Positions 6,581 to 13,427 of a DNA stretch of 30,173 nucleotides are shown here, piece after piece. Origin of the DNA: a virus. Each line of letters begins with the position of its first letter. Positions within the stretch are counted from its first letter, which is position 1. Made by a program: the position numbers and the translations under genes. The DNA lies in IMG/VR virus record IMGVR_UViG_3300021957_000193, positions 1 through 30,173 of that record, one strand, 5' to 3'. The notes under the pieces are model-generated. The model was given only the letters and a program-made list of their open reading frames with translations. It ran no database searches and had not been told where the DNA came from.

Positions 6581-8274
6581 GATACATCTTTGATATAGAG
6601 ACAAATGGATTTCTCAATGTTTGTGACACAGTACATTGTATTGTTTTAAAAAATATAGATACAGGAGAAATACTTACTCCTAGTAACCAAGAAGCTGTTA
6701 AACTTTTAGAAAACGCAGAATTACTTATTGGTCACAATATAATTAAGTTTGATATTCCAGTATTAGAGAAATTACTTTCCGTTACATTTCGGTGCAAAAT
6801 TTTTGACACATTAGTGGGAACAAGATTACTATTTTCAGACATTAAAGAAAAAGACTTTTCAATAAAAGATTTTCCTAAAGATTGTATAGGTAGACATTCA
6901 TTAAAAGCATGGGGTAATCGTATTGGAGAATATAAAGAACAGATAACAACTGACTGGCAAACTTTTACACCAGAGATGTTAGACTATTGCATACAAGATA
7001 CTGAAGTTACTTATAAACTTTATAAAGTTATAGAAGAAAAAGGTTACTCCCAAGAAGCTCTGGATTTAGAACATGATGTAGCTTCTTTAATATTTAAACA
7101 AGAGCAATATGGTTTTACTTTTAATAGAGAAAAAGCAGAAGCATTATCTGTTAAATTAAAAGCAAGACAAGCAGAACTAGCTGAAGAATTACAAGGTGTG
7201 TTTGAGCCTATAGTTGCTGAAAGATGGTCAACTAAAACAGGTAAAAGATTGAAAGATAGTGTTACTGTATTTAACCCTTCAAGCAGACACCACGTAGCAC
7301 AAAGATTAAAAGATAAGTATGGTTGGGACGCAAAAGAATTTACATCAGATGGTAAAGCTAAACTAGATGATAGTATATTATCTAAACTTCCATATCCTGA
7401 AGCTAAAATATTGTGTGAACATTTTTTATTAAACAAAAGAATTGCACAGATAGCTAATGGTACACAAGCGTGGTTAAAACATGAACGTGATGGTAAAATT
7501 CATGGCACATGTAATACAAACTCTTGTGTTACACAAAGAGCAAGTCATTCATTCCCCAATTTAGGACAAGTACCAAGTACGTCTGCACCATTTGGTAAAG
7601 AGTGTAGAGAATTATTTACAGTACCAAAAGGTAAACGATTAGTAGGTATAGATGTTTCATCTTTAGAAGTAATGATGTTGTGTCATTTTATGTCTAAGTT
7701 TGACAATGGTGCGTACACTAAAGTTGCACTTGATGGTGACATACACACAGAGACACAAAAACTAGCAGGGTTAGACAGTAGAGATTTAGCAAAGCGTTTT
7801 TACTATTGCTTTCTCTATGGTGGAAGTGTGAAAAAAATTGCTGAAGTAATAGGCAAACCATTTAAAGAAGCAGGAAAGATTAAGAAAAGATTTTTAAATA
7901 ACTTACCTGCACTACATAAACTTATAGAAGGCGTACAGTCTGCGGCTGAACGTGGTTATCTAACTGGTTTAGATAAAAGACAGATTAAAGTTAGGAACAG
8001 CTATTCAGCACTTAACACACTTTTACAAAGTGCAGGAGCAATTTTATGTAAGAGATGGTTAGTAGAATTTAATAAAGAAATTACAAAATTTAAGAACGCA
8101 CAGCAAGTTGTATGGGTACATGATGAAATACAAGTTGAGTGTGAAGAGCAAGACGCTGAAGACATTGGCAAGATAGCAGTAGACTGCATTAGACGTGCAG
8201 GTGAACACTTCCAATTAAGAGTGCCGCTAACAGGCGAGTATAAAATTTCAACAAATTGGAGTGGAACACACTAA
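6577..8274 (+). CDS. DNA polymerase I-family replicative polymerase (T7 gp5-like)
   Basis: Family A polymerase of 565 residues with 3'-5' exonuclease (T7 gp5 has 704). Exonuclease: D6 and E8 (FDIETNG), GHNIIKFDIPVL, and CIQDTEVTYKLY. Polymerase: QRASHSFPNLGQVP, motif A GIDVSSLEVMML with D359 (T7 D475), motif B RDLAKRFYYCFLYGG with a tyrosine at the T7 Y526 position, ALNTLLQSAGA, and motif C VWVHDEIQVE with D516 (T7 D654). Between the exonuclease and VFNPSSR (231-237), T7 carries the roughly 76-residue thioredoxin-binding loop. Here only about 20 residues are present (EPIVAERWSTKTGKRLKDS, 210-228). Host thioredoxin is therefore unlikely to be used in the T7 manner. The TTG start is supported by a strong ribosome-binding site. 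It is followed by a nuclease gene with a one-base overlap. Confidence 0.97.
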   Translation: MRYIFDIETNGFLNVCDTVHCIVLKNIDTGEILTPSNQEAVKLLENAELLIGHNIIKFDIPVLEKLLSVTFRCKIFDTLVGTRLLFSDIKEKDFSIKDFPKDCIGRHSLKAWGNRIGEYKEQITTDWQTFTPEMLDYCIQDTEVTYKLYKVIEEKGYSQEALDLEHDVASLIFKQEQYGFTFNREKAEALSVKLKARQAELAEELQGVFEPIVAERWSTKTGKRLKDSVTVFNPSSRHHVAQRLKDKYGWDAKEFTSDGKAKLDDSILSKLPYPEAKILCEHFLLNKRIAQIANGTQAWLKHERDGKIHGTCNTNSCVTQRASHSFPNLGQVPSTSAPFGKECRELFTVPKGKRLVGIDVSSLEVMMLCHFMSKFDNGAYTKVALDGDIHTETQKLAGLDSRDLAKRFYYCFLYGGSVKKIAEVIGKPFKEAGKIKKRFLNNLPALHKLIEGVQSAAERGYLTGLDKRQIKVRNSYSALNTLLQSAGAILCKRWLVEFNKEITKFKNAQQVVWVHDEIQVECEEQDAEDIGKIAVDCIRRAGEHFQLRVPLTGEYKISTNWSGTH

Positions 8275-8678
8275 TGTATAATAAAAAATTTGACCTTGAC
8301 CTAAAGTATGGTCAAGAAAGAGAAAAGCGTTTAGCCTCTATCTTAGATAAAGATAAAACAAAGATAGAAGTTAAAACAGAAAGAGACTGGTGGTTTAAAA
8401 CTGGTAACATTGCTATTGAAATAGAATGTAACGGCAAACCTTCAGGTGTCATGGCTACGAAGTCTGATTACTGGTGTCATATATTGGCAGATGGTGACAA
8501 AGATTATTGTAGATTAATATTTGACACAAAGACAATCAAAAGATTAGCAAAAAAATATATCAAAACCTTAAAGAATGGTGGTGATGGTTGGAGAAGTAAG
8601 TTTGTTCTTGTTCCTTTAGCCGAAATATTTTTGCCAAAAAATTTAAGCAAATCTATGCAGGAAAGGATAGTTAAATAA
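8274..8678 (+). CDS. Putative PD-(D/E)XK-superfamily nuclease
   Basis: Protein of 134 residues that resembles small phage nucleases of the restriction-endonuclease or Holliday-resolvase-like fold. Visible signature: an acidic N-terminal helix (FDLDLKYGQEREKR), the core IEVKTE with E32-x-K34, a TGNIAIEIE strand, and KPSGVMATKSDYW. The order acidic residue, E-x-K and a following conserved G/E strand fits the superfamily, but I cannot confirm all catalytic residues by eye. The frame also opens at TTG 8256, but ATG 8274 overlaps the polymerase stop as TAATG and gives the natural N-terminus. Lying between DNA polymerase and exonuclease suggests a role in DNA processing or host DNA degradation. T7 has no equivalent at this position. 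Confidence 0.65.
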   Translation: MYNKKFDLDLKYGQEREKRLASILDKDKTKIEVKTERDWWFKTGNIAIEIECNGKPSGVMATKSDYWCHILADGDKDYCRLIFDTKTIKRLAKKYIKTLKNGGDGWRSKFVLVPLAEIFLPKNLSKSMQERIVK

Positions 8679-9437
8679 ATGTATAAAAAGAAAAGAGTTT
8701 TGTTAGTTGATGGTGACATACTTGCTTACCAAATCGCTACTAACAATGAGATAGAAACTAACTGGGGTGGTGGCTTATGGACATTACACTCTGATGAAAA
8801 CAGTTGCATAAAACAACTTGATGCAGTCATTGATGATTTAGGTTCTAATTTATCAGCAGATGATTACATAGTTGCACTAACAGATAAGAATAATTTTAGA
8901 AAAGATGTTCTTCCAACTTACAAATCAAACAGAAAAGCAAAGCGTAAACCAATAGTTTTAAATGCTATGCGTAAACACATCATGGATAAACACAATGGTG
9001 TGATATGGAAAAATTTAGAAGCAGATGATGTCATGGGTATTATGGCAACTGAACCTTCACCAGAAGAAGAAAGAATAATTGTTAGCATAGACAAAGACAT
9101 GCGAACTATTCCTGCTTTACTTTCACAAGACGCAACCACTGTAGAACAAATACCAGAGAAGATGGCTAACTATAATTTTATGCTTCAAGTTTTAACTGGA
9201 GATAAGGTTGATGGCTATGATGGTATTGAAGGTGTTGGTATTAAAACTGCTGAAAAGTTAATTAAGAAATATTCTAATGTTACACTTTTAGACCTTTGGA
9301 AAATTGTTAAAGGTATTTACAAAGACAAAGGTTACACCCACGCTGAAGCTCTACAACAAGCTAGAGTTGCAAGAATATTAAGACATGGTGAATACAATAA
9401 GAAAACAGGGAAGGTAAAACTATGGCAGACCAAGTAA
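8679..9437 (+). CDS. 5'-3' exonuclease (T7 gp6-like, FEN/PIN fold)
   Basis: Protein of 252 residues (T7 gp6 has 300) expected to remove RNA primers and degrade host DNA to nucleotides. Metal-binding and fold motifs in order: LLVDGDILAYQ with D11 and D13; FRKDVLPTYKSNRKAKRKP, the arch-type basic segment; LEADDVMG with E114, D116 and D117; VSIDKDM; and LTGDKVDGYDGIEGVGIKTA, the helix-hairpin-helix DNA-binding element with its GDxxDG motif. It starts at ATG 8679 immediately after the nuclease stop codon. Its last 16 bases overlap the next gene. A near-perfect copy of the putative phage promoter (9274-9291) lies inside its 3' part. Its nucleotide products would feed the downstream ribonucleotide reductase. 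Confidence 0.95.
   Translation: MYKKKRVLLVDGDILAYQIATNNEIETNWGGGLWTLHSDENSCIKQLDAVIDDLGSNLSADDYIVALTDKNNFRKDVLPTYKSNRKAKRKPIVLNAMRKHIMDKHNGVIWKNLEADDVMGIMATEPSPEEERIIVSIDKDMRTIPALLSQDATTVEQIPEKMANYNFMLQVLTGDKVDGYDGIEGVGIKTAEKLIKKYSNVTLLDLWKIVKGIYKDKGYTHAEALQQARVARILRHGEYNKKTGKVKLWQTK
9274..9291 (+). promoter_or_regulatory. Candidate internal phage promoter in the exonuclease gene
   Basis: CTAATGTTACACTTTTAG matches the element at 13007-13024 at 16 of 18 bases (CC replaced by TG). It is on the plus strand, 131 bases before the DUF3310 gene and upstream of the speD-like and nrd genes. It lies in coding sequence (codons for NVTLLD), so part of the match could be chance. Confidence 0.45.
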
Positions 9438-9664
9438 AGAAACCAAGCCACTATTTTAGATACAAGATAGAACCAGTCACCTTTATCATGCAAAACAATA
9501 TTCCTTATGCGGAGGGTAACGCAATTAAGTATTTGTGTCGTTGGCGTTTTAAACATTCAACTAAAGAAAAGCAACTTGAAGATTTAAACAAAGCGAAACA
9601 ATACATAGATTTATTAATCGAAAAAGAAACACAAACAGAAATCAAATTAAAATTAGGAAAGTAA
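9422..9664 (+). CDS. DUF3310-like protein
   Basis: Protein of 80 residues with the pattern of the DUF3310 family, common in podoviruses: HYFRYKIEPVTFIMQNNIPY, then EGNAIKYLCRWRFK and an amphipathic helix EDLNKAKQYIDLLIEKE. I recall this family as related to T7 gp1.7, which has been linked to nucleotide kinase activity. That link is from memory and the function here is uncertain. The start ATG 9422 has GGAAGG about 7 bases upstream and overlaps the exonuclease gene by 16 bases. The stop overlaps the next ATG (TAATG). Lying between the exonuclease and the nucleotide metabolism genes fits a nucleotide-related role. Confidence 0.75.
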   Translation: MADQVKKPSHYFRYKIEPVTFIMQNNIPYAEGNAIKYLCRWRFKHSTKEKQLEDLNKAKQYIDLLIEKETQTEIKLKLGK

Positions 9665-10032
9665 TGCTAGAACATAAACATATTATTATTCGTGCTTCAG
9701 TTAAAAAGCCACCCAAAGAACCTGAAGTAATGAAAAAATGGATAAGAAATTTAGTTGAGAAACTAAACATGACACCATTGGGTGACACAGTAGCAGTGTA
9801 TGTAAACAAAAAAGGCAACAAAGGATTAACATGTTTACAAGCCATTGATACATCACACATAGCATTTCATTCTTGGGACGAAGACACACCTGCGGTGGTT
9901 CAGTTAGATGTCTACACTTGTAGTGATTTAAAAAAGCAAACTGTGTTTGACGCATTAGATGAATTTGAACCAATAGGAATTAATTACATGACATTAGATA
10001 GGAAGTACCATTTAGAGGTAACACATATATGA
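9664..10032 (+). CDS. speD: S-adenosylmethionine decarboxylase-like protein (SpeD family)
   Basis: Protein of 122 residues, the size of a prokaryotic class SpeD proenzyme. These enzymes cut themselves before a serine to make a pyruvoyl cofactor and supply decarboxylated AdoMet for spermidine synthesis. Signature seen: DTSHIAFHSWDED (residues 62-74), corresponding to the usual ESH...H(T/S)W(P)E motif, with S64, H65 and H69 conserved, and VYTCSD with C86 at the catalytic cysteine position (usually FTCG). The residue before the cleavage serine is T63 instead of Glu. Some SpeD homologues have shifted to decarboxylating ornithine or arginine, so the substrate is open. speD genes are recurrent auxiliary genes in marine phages. 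It overlaps the DUF3310 stop by one base and nrdA by 4 bases (ATGA). Confidence 0.82.
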   Translation: MLEHKHIIIRASVKKPPKEPEVMKKWIRNLVEKLNMTPLGDTVAVYVNKKGNKGLTCLQAIDTSHIAFHSWDEDTPAVVQLDVYTCSDLKKQTVFDALDEFEPIGINYMTLDRKYHLEVTHI

Positions 10033-11783
10033 TAGATTACGAAAGAGATAATTTACTTACTGACTTTGGTAAGACAACATTAAAAGACAGGTACTTATTA
10101 CCTGATGAACATTCTCCGCAAGATGGATTTATGAGAGCCGCTAAAGCATTCTCTGATAATGATGAGATGGCTGAACGTATTTATAATTACGCTTCAAAAC
10201 TTTGGTTTATGTACTCCACGCCTATTTTATCCAATGGTGGAACTAACAGAGGTATGCCTATTTCATGTTTTTTAAATTATGTTGGTGACAGTAGAGAAGG
10301 TTTAACAGGACACTACACAGAGAACGCATGGCTTGCTTCTATTGGTGGTGGTATTGGTGGCTATTGGGGACATGTAAGAAGTGATGGAACTAAAACATCT
10401 GGTGGTTCACAATCATCAGGTTCAATACCATTTTTACATGTAGTTGATAGTGAGATACTTGCATTCTCACAAGGTAAAACAAGACGTGGAAGTTATGCGG
10501 CATACATGGATATATCACACCCAGAGATAATAGAATTTTTAGAAATGCGTAAGCCTAGTGGCGGTGACATACATAGAAAATGTCTTAACTTACACCATGC
10601 AATAAATATTTCTGATGAGTTTATGCAGTTAATAGAAAAGTGTATTGCTGAACCTACGTATGATGACAGTTGGAATTTAATTGACCCACACACAAACAAA
10701 ACAATAAGAACAATATCAGCTAGAGATTTGTGGCAAAAATTATTAGAAACAAGAGTTGCCACTGGTGAGCCTTACGTTTCATTTATAGATACTATTAATG
10801 AATCTTTGCCTATGCAACAAAAGAAACTAGGATTAAAAGTACATCATTCCAATCTGTGTACTGAAATTACTTTACCTACTAATGAAGAAAGAACAGCAGT
10901 GTGTTGCTTGTCTTCTGTTAATTTAGAAAAGTATGATGAATGGAAAAATAACAGTTTATTTATATCTGATTTAGTTAGATTTTTAGACAATGCTTTAACC
11001 CATTTTATAACACATGCACCAGACAGTGTGTTCAGAGCAAAATTTAGTGCGGCACAAGAAAGAAGTATTGGTTTAGGAGCTATGGGTTTTCATGCTTATC
11101 TGCAATCAAAAAACATACCTTTTGAAAGTGCGTTAGCTAAATCACTAAACATGAAAATGTTTAAAAGTATTAAAGAACAAGCGGTGGAAGAAAGTAAAAG
11201 ACTAGCAATTAAAAGAGGGGAAGCTCCTGACATGGAAGGCACTGGTTTGCGTAATGCACACTTACTAGCCATAGCACCTAATGCTTCTTCTTCTATTATT
11301 TGCGGTACTACTTCACCATCAATAGAACCTTACAGAGCTAATGCTTATGTGCAAAAAACTATGTCAGGTTCTTTTTTAGTTAAGAATAAATATTTAGAAA
11401 AATTATTAGAAAAGAAAGGTATAAACAATGATGATATATGGTCGTCCATTGTCTCTCAAAGAGGCTCGGTCTTACATCTTAAAGAGTTATCTGACTATGA
11501 AAAAGATATTTTTAAAACTGGTATCGAAATAAATCAACAGTGGATAATTGAACATGCGGCAGATAGACAAAAGTATGTATGTCAAGGACAGTCAGTAAAT
11601 GTTTTTGTTCCTGCTGATGTTAACATAAAAGAATTACACGACATGCACATGTTAGCATGGAAGCGTAAATTAAAAACTTTGTATTATTGCAGAAGTGAAG
11701 CAATCAAACGTGCAGAGTTAGTATCAAAAAAAGTAGAAAGAACAATCATACCAGAAGCAGATTGTTTAGCGTGTGAGGGATAA
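10029..11783 (+). CDS. nrdA: Ribonucleotide reductase class I, large (alpha) subunit
   Basis: Protein of 584 residues that would reduce ribonucleotides to deoxyribonucleotides for phage DNA synthesis. Catalytic set (E. coli equivalents in brackets): C80 in PISCFLN (C225), N275, C277 and E279 in SNLCTEITLP (N437, C439, E441), C292 in AVCCLSSVNL (C462), tyrosines Y552 and Y553 (Y730, Y731) in the radical-transfer path, and the C-terminal C579-x2-C582 pair used for re-reduction. The block APNASSSIICGTTSPSIEPY is also typical. It lacks the N-terminal ATP-cone (E. coli NrdA has 761 residues), so dATP feedback inhibition by that domain is absent, as is common in viral enzymes. Start ATG 10029 overlaps the speD stop. 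The separate nrdB downstream marks it as class I. Confidence 0.95.
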   Translation: MIDYERDNLLTDFGKTTLKDRYLLPDEHSPQDGFMRAAKAFSDNDEMAERIYNYASKLWFMYSTPILSNGGTNRGMPISCFLNYVGDSREGLTGHYTENAWLASIGGGIGGYWGHVRSDGTKTSGGSQSSGSIPFLHVVDSEILAFSQGKTRRGSYAAYMDISHPEIIEFLEMRKPSGGDIHRKCLNLHHAINISDEFMQLIEKCIAEPTYDDSWNLIDPHTNKTIRTISARDLWQKLLETRVATGEPYVSFIDTINESLPMQQKKLGLKVHHSNLCTEITLPTNEERTAVCCLSSVNLEKYDEWKNNSLFISDLVRFLDNALTHFITHAPDSVFRAKFSAAQERSIGLGAMGFHAYLQSKNIPFESALAKSLNMKMFKSIKEQAVEESKRLAIKRGEAPDMEGTGLRNAHLLAIAPNASSSIICGTTSPSIEPYRANAYVQKTMSGSFLVKNKYLEKLLEKKGINNDDIWSSIVSQRGSVLHLKELSDYEKDIFKTGIEINQQWIIEHAADRQKYVCQGQSVNVFVPADVNIKELHDMHMLAWKRKLKTLYYCRSEAIKRAELVSKKVERTIIPEADCLACEG

Positions 11784-11908
11784 TGATAGATAGAATTACT
11801 TATTATTTATTAATAAAAATTAGTCATTACTCTAGCAAACTAAATGTATGGTCTTGGCAAAAGTTATGGGGAAATAAAAAAACAGGAAAAGGATATAAAA
11901 AGAAATGA
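11783..11908 (+). CDS. Small hypothetical protein (41 residues) between nrdA and nrdB
   Basis: Very short frame of 41 codons. Its ATG overlaps the nrdA stop as TAATG and its stop overlaps the next small gene (ATGACG over AAATGA). The N-terminal half is hydrophobic and aromatic (ITYYLLIKISHYS); the middle has three tryptophans (VWSWQKLW) and the end is very basic (KKTGKGYKKK). No known motif is recognised. It is not a glutaredoxin (no CxxC), which is the usual extra gene in nrd operons. Exact stop-start packing on both sides is the main argument that it is translated. Confidence 0.5.
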   Translation: MIDRITYYLLIKISHYSSKLNVWSWQKLWGNKKTGKGYKKK

Positions 11909-12063
11909 CGGACAGTAGTATTTTTGATGGAATAGATAAACCAAGACGTAAAAGAAAAAAAAGAAAACAAAAACAAACAGTATTGTGGACAGTGTATCAC
12001 ACTATCCTCGCAGTAGAATTATTAATAATTATTATTATAGAAGGGATAGAATTATTAAGATGA
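11905..12063 (+). CDS. Small single-pass membrane peptide (52 residues) before nrdB
   Basis: Frame of 52 codons. Residues 1-32 are hydrophilic, with a dense basic stretch (KPRRKRKKRKQKQ). Residues from about 29 to 50 form one hydrophobic segment (TVYHTILAVELLIIIIIEG) long enough to cross the membrane, with a few acidic residues. The positive N-terminus predicts an N-in topology. It begins overlapping the previous small gene by 4 bases and ends overlapping the nrdB ATG by 4 bases (ATGA), so it is tightly coupled. The size and single membrane span would be compatible with a holin-like or host membrane-acting peptide, but its place inside the nrd operon is unusual for a holin and no family is recognised. 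Confidence 0.6.
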   Translation: MTDSSIFDGIDKPRRKRKKRKQKQTVLWTVYHTILAVELLIIIIIEGIELLR

Positions 12064-13010
12064 GTTTATTTAAAAGCAGAGCATTTTATAAACCCTTTGA
12101 ATATGATTGGGCTTTCCAAAGTTATGACATGCAACAGAAAATGCATTGGCTTCCAAGTGAAGTACCATTACATGAAGATGTAAGAGATTGGAATGAAAGA
12201 TTAAGTGCAGAAGAAAAAAATTTAATAGGACAAATATTAAAATTCTTTACACAAGGAGATGTAGATATAGCTCAAGCATACCTTGACAAATATATTCCTA
12301 AATTTAAACCACCAGAAATAAGAATGATGTTGTCTGCGATAGCAACTTCAGAAGCTAATCATGCACATAGTTATTCTTTATTAAATGATACGATTGGTTT
12401 ACCTGATAAAGAGTACCAAGCATTTCAAGAGTATAAAGAAATGTCTGATAAACATACATATCTTTTTAAAAGTAAAGGCAGTGGATTAGAAGGACTAGCT
12501 AGAGAGATAGCTTGTTTTTCTGCATTTGGTGAAGGCTTGCAGTTGTTTGCTTCATTTGTAATGTTACTTAACTTTCAAAGATATGGTCGTATGAAAGGTA
12601 TGTGTCAGATTGTTACTTGGTCTATAAGAGATGAGACACACCACGTAGAAAGTATGATTAAATTGTTTCATGCTTTAGTAAAAGAAAACCCAAATATTTG
12701 GACAGAAAAATTTAAAGCAAGTATCTATCAAACAGCTAGAGACATGGTTGACCTTGAAGATAAGTTCATTGATTTAGCTTTTACTATGGGTGGAATAAGA
12801 GGATTAAAAGCTGACGAAGTTAAACAATATATTAGATATATAGCTGATAGAAGATTACTTCAGTTATCTTTAAAACCTAATTATGGTGTTAAAGACAATC
12901 CATTATCGTGGTTAGACTGGGTGTTAAATGGCGTAGAACATGCTAATTTCTTTGAAAACAGAGCCACAGAATACAACAAAGGTACTGTCACAGGTAATCT
13001 TTGGAGCTAA
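12060..13010 (+). CDS. nrdB: Ribonucleotide reductase class I, small (beta) subunit
   Basis: Protein of 316 residues that would carry the di-metal centre and tyrosyl radical for NrdA. Ligands and radical site seen: D67 (FFTQGD), E98 and H101 in SEANHAHSYS, Y105 at the radical tyrosine position four residues after H101, the ACFSAFGEGLQLF helix with a ligand Glu, and RDETHHVESM with Glu and His ligands. Radical tyrosine and carboxylate/histidine spacing fit a class Ia/b-type beta subunit. The frame opens upstream at 11985, but that extension overlaps the membrane-peptide gene. ATG 12060 gives the family N-terminus (YKPFEYDWAFQSY) and has GAAGGG about 12 bases upstream. The stop TAA lies within the second putative phage promoter. 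Confidence 0.95.
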   Translation: MSLFKSRAFYKPFEYDWAFQSYDMQQKMHWLPSEVPLHEDVRDWNERLSAEEKNLIGQILKFFTQGDVDIAQAYLDKYIPKFKPPEIRMMLSAIATSEANHAHSYSLLNDTIGLPDKEYQAFQEYKEMSDKHTYLFKSKGSGLEGLAREIACFSAFGEGLQLFASFVMLLNFQRYGRMKGMCQIVTWSIRDETHHVESMIKLFHALVKENPNIWTEKFKASIYQTARDMVDLEDKFIDLAFTMGGIRGLKADEVKQYIRYIADRRLLQLSLKPNYGVKDNPLSWLDWVLNGVEHANFFENRATEYNKGTVTGNLWS

Positions 13011-13024
13011 CCTTACACTTTTAG
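13007..13024 (+). promoter_or_regulatory. Putative phage RNA polymerase promoter before the head genes
   Basis: CTAACCTTACACTTTTAG, differing at one base from the copy at 2883-2900 and identical to that at 27134-27151. It contains the nrdB stop codon (TAA 13008-13010) and directly precedes an ATG at 13025. It marks the border between metabolism and virion genes, where T7 has late promoters. Confidence 0.75.
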
Positions 13025-13207
13025 ATGAAAAACATAATGGAAGATATACTCTTACCTGAAACAGTAAACGACTTAATAAAGTTGTTGAATAAAGTTTACC
13101 CTGAAAAATCACCTGAATTAAAAGATGATACTAAAACTATCTATTTTAAGGCAGGTCAAAGGGACGTAGTAAAATTTATTAATACACTAAAAGAGAGGGA
13201 TAAATAA
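13025..13207 (+). CDS. Small hypothetical protein before the head genes
   Basis: Protein of 60 residues, acidic and lysine-rich, with LPETVNDLIKLLNKVYPEK and a C-terminal YFKAGQRDVVKFINTLKE segment. Similar small proteins lie just before the connector genes in marine T7-like phages, but no function is known to me. The first ATG (13025) touches the last base of the putative promoter, so a transcript starting near 13024-13025 would be nearly leaderless. A second in-frame ATG at 13037 would give 56 residues and a leader of about 12 bases. Neither start has a Shine-Dalgarno sequence. It ends 1 base before the next gene. Confidence 0.65.
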   Translation: MKNIMEDILLPETVNDLIKLLNKVYPEKSPELKDDTKTIYFKAGQRDVVKFINTLKERDK

Positions 13208-13208
13208 T

Positions 13209-13424
13209 ATGTGCATGTCACCTAAAATTCCTGCACCACCAGTACAGCCTACTCCCCCAAATCCTGTGGACACGTCACAGCAAGTTGGAGAGCAGACTGC
13301 ACCTGAATTGGTAACAGCAAACGAGCAGGATTTAAACATCAAGAAGAAAAAAATAAAGAAATCAGGTACAACTTCTTTAAACACTTCTTCTGGTTTAAAC
13401 ATAGCAACTAACTCTAGTATCTAA
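13209..13424 (+). CDS. Small virion-associated protein, T7 gp7.3-like
   Basis: Protein of 71 residues. The N-terminus is rich in proline (SPKIPAPPVQPTPPNP), the middle is acidic to polar and a basic KKKKIKKSG segment follows. The tail SLNTSSGLNIATNSSI contains the S-L-x(n)-S-G-L-N-I pattern seen at the C-terminus of T7 gp7.3 and related short structural proteins needed for tail assembly or adsorption. The pattern match is short, so the call depends largely on position directly before the connector gene. Start ATG 13209 follows a GAGAGGGAT ribosome-binding site. It ends 3 bases before the connector start. Confidence 0.6.
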   Translation: MCMSPKIPAPPVQPTPPNPVDTSQQVGEQTAPELVTANEQDLNIKKKKIKKSGTTSLNTSSGLNIATNSSI

Positions 13425-13427
13425 TAG

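Noticed and set aside
11985-12059. N-terminal extension of nrdB upstream of ATG 12060.
   Set aside because: The extension is out of family, overlaps the membrane-peptide gene in another frame, and the family N-terminus begins right after ATG 12060.
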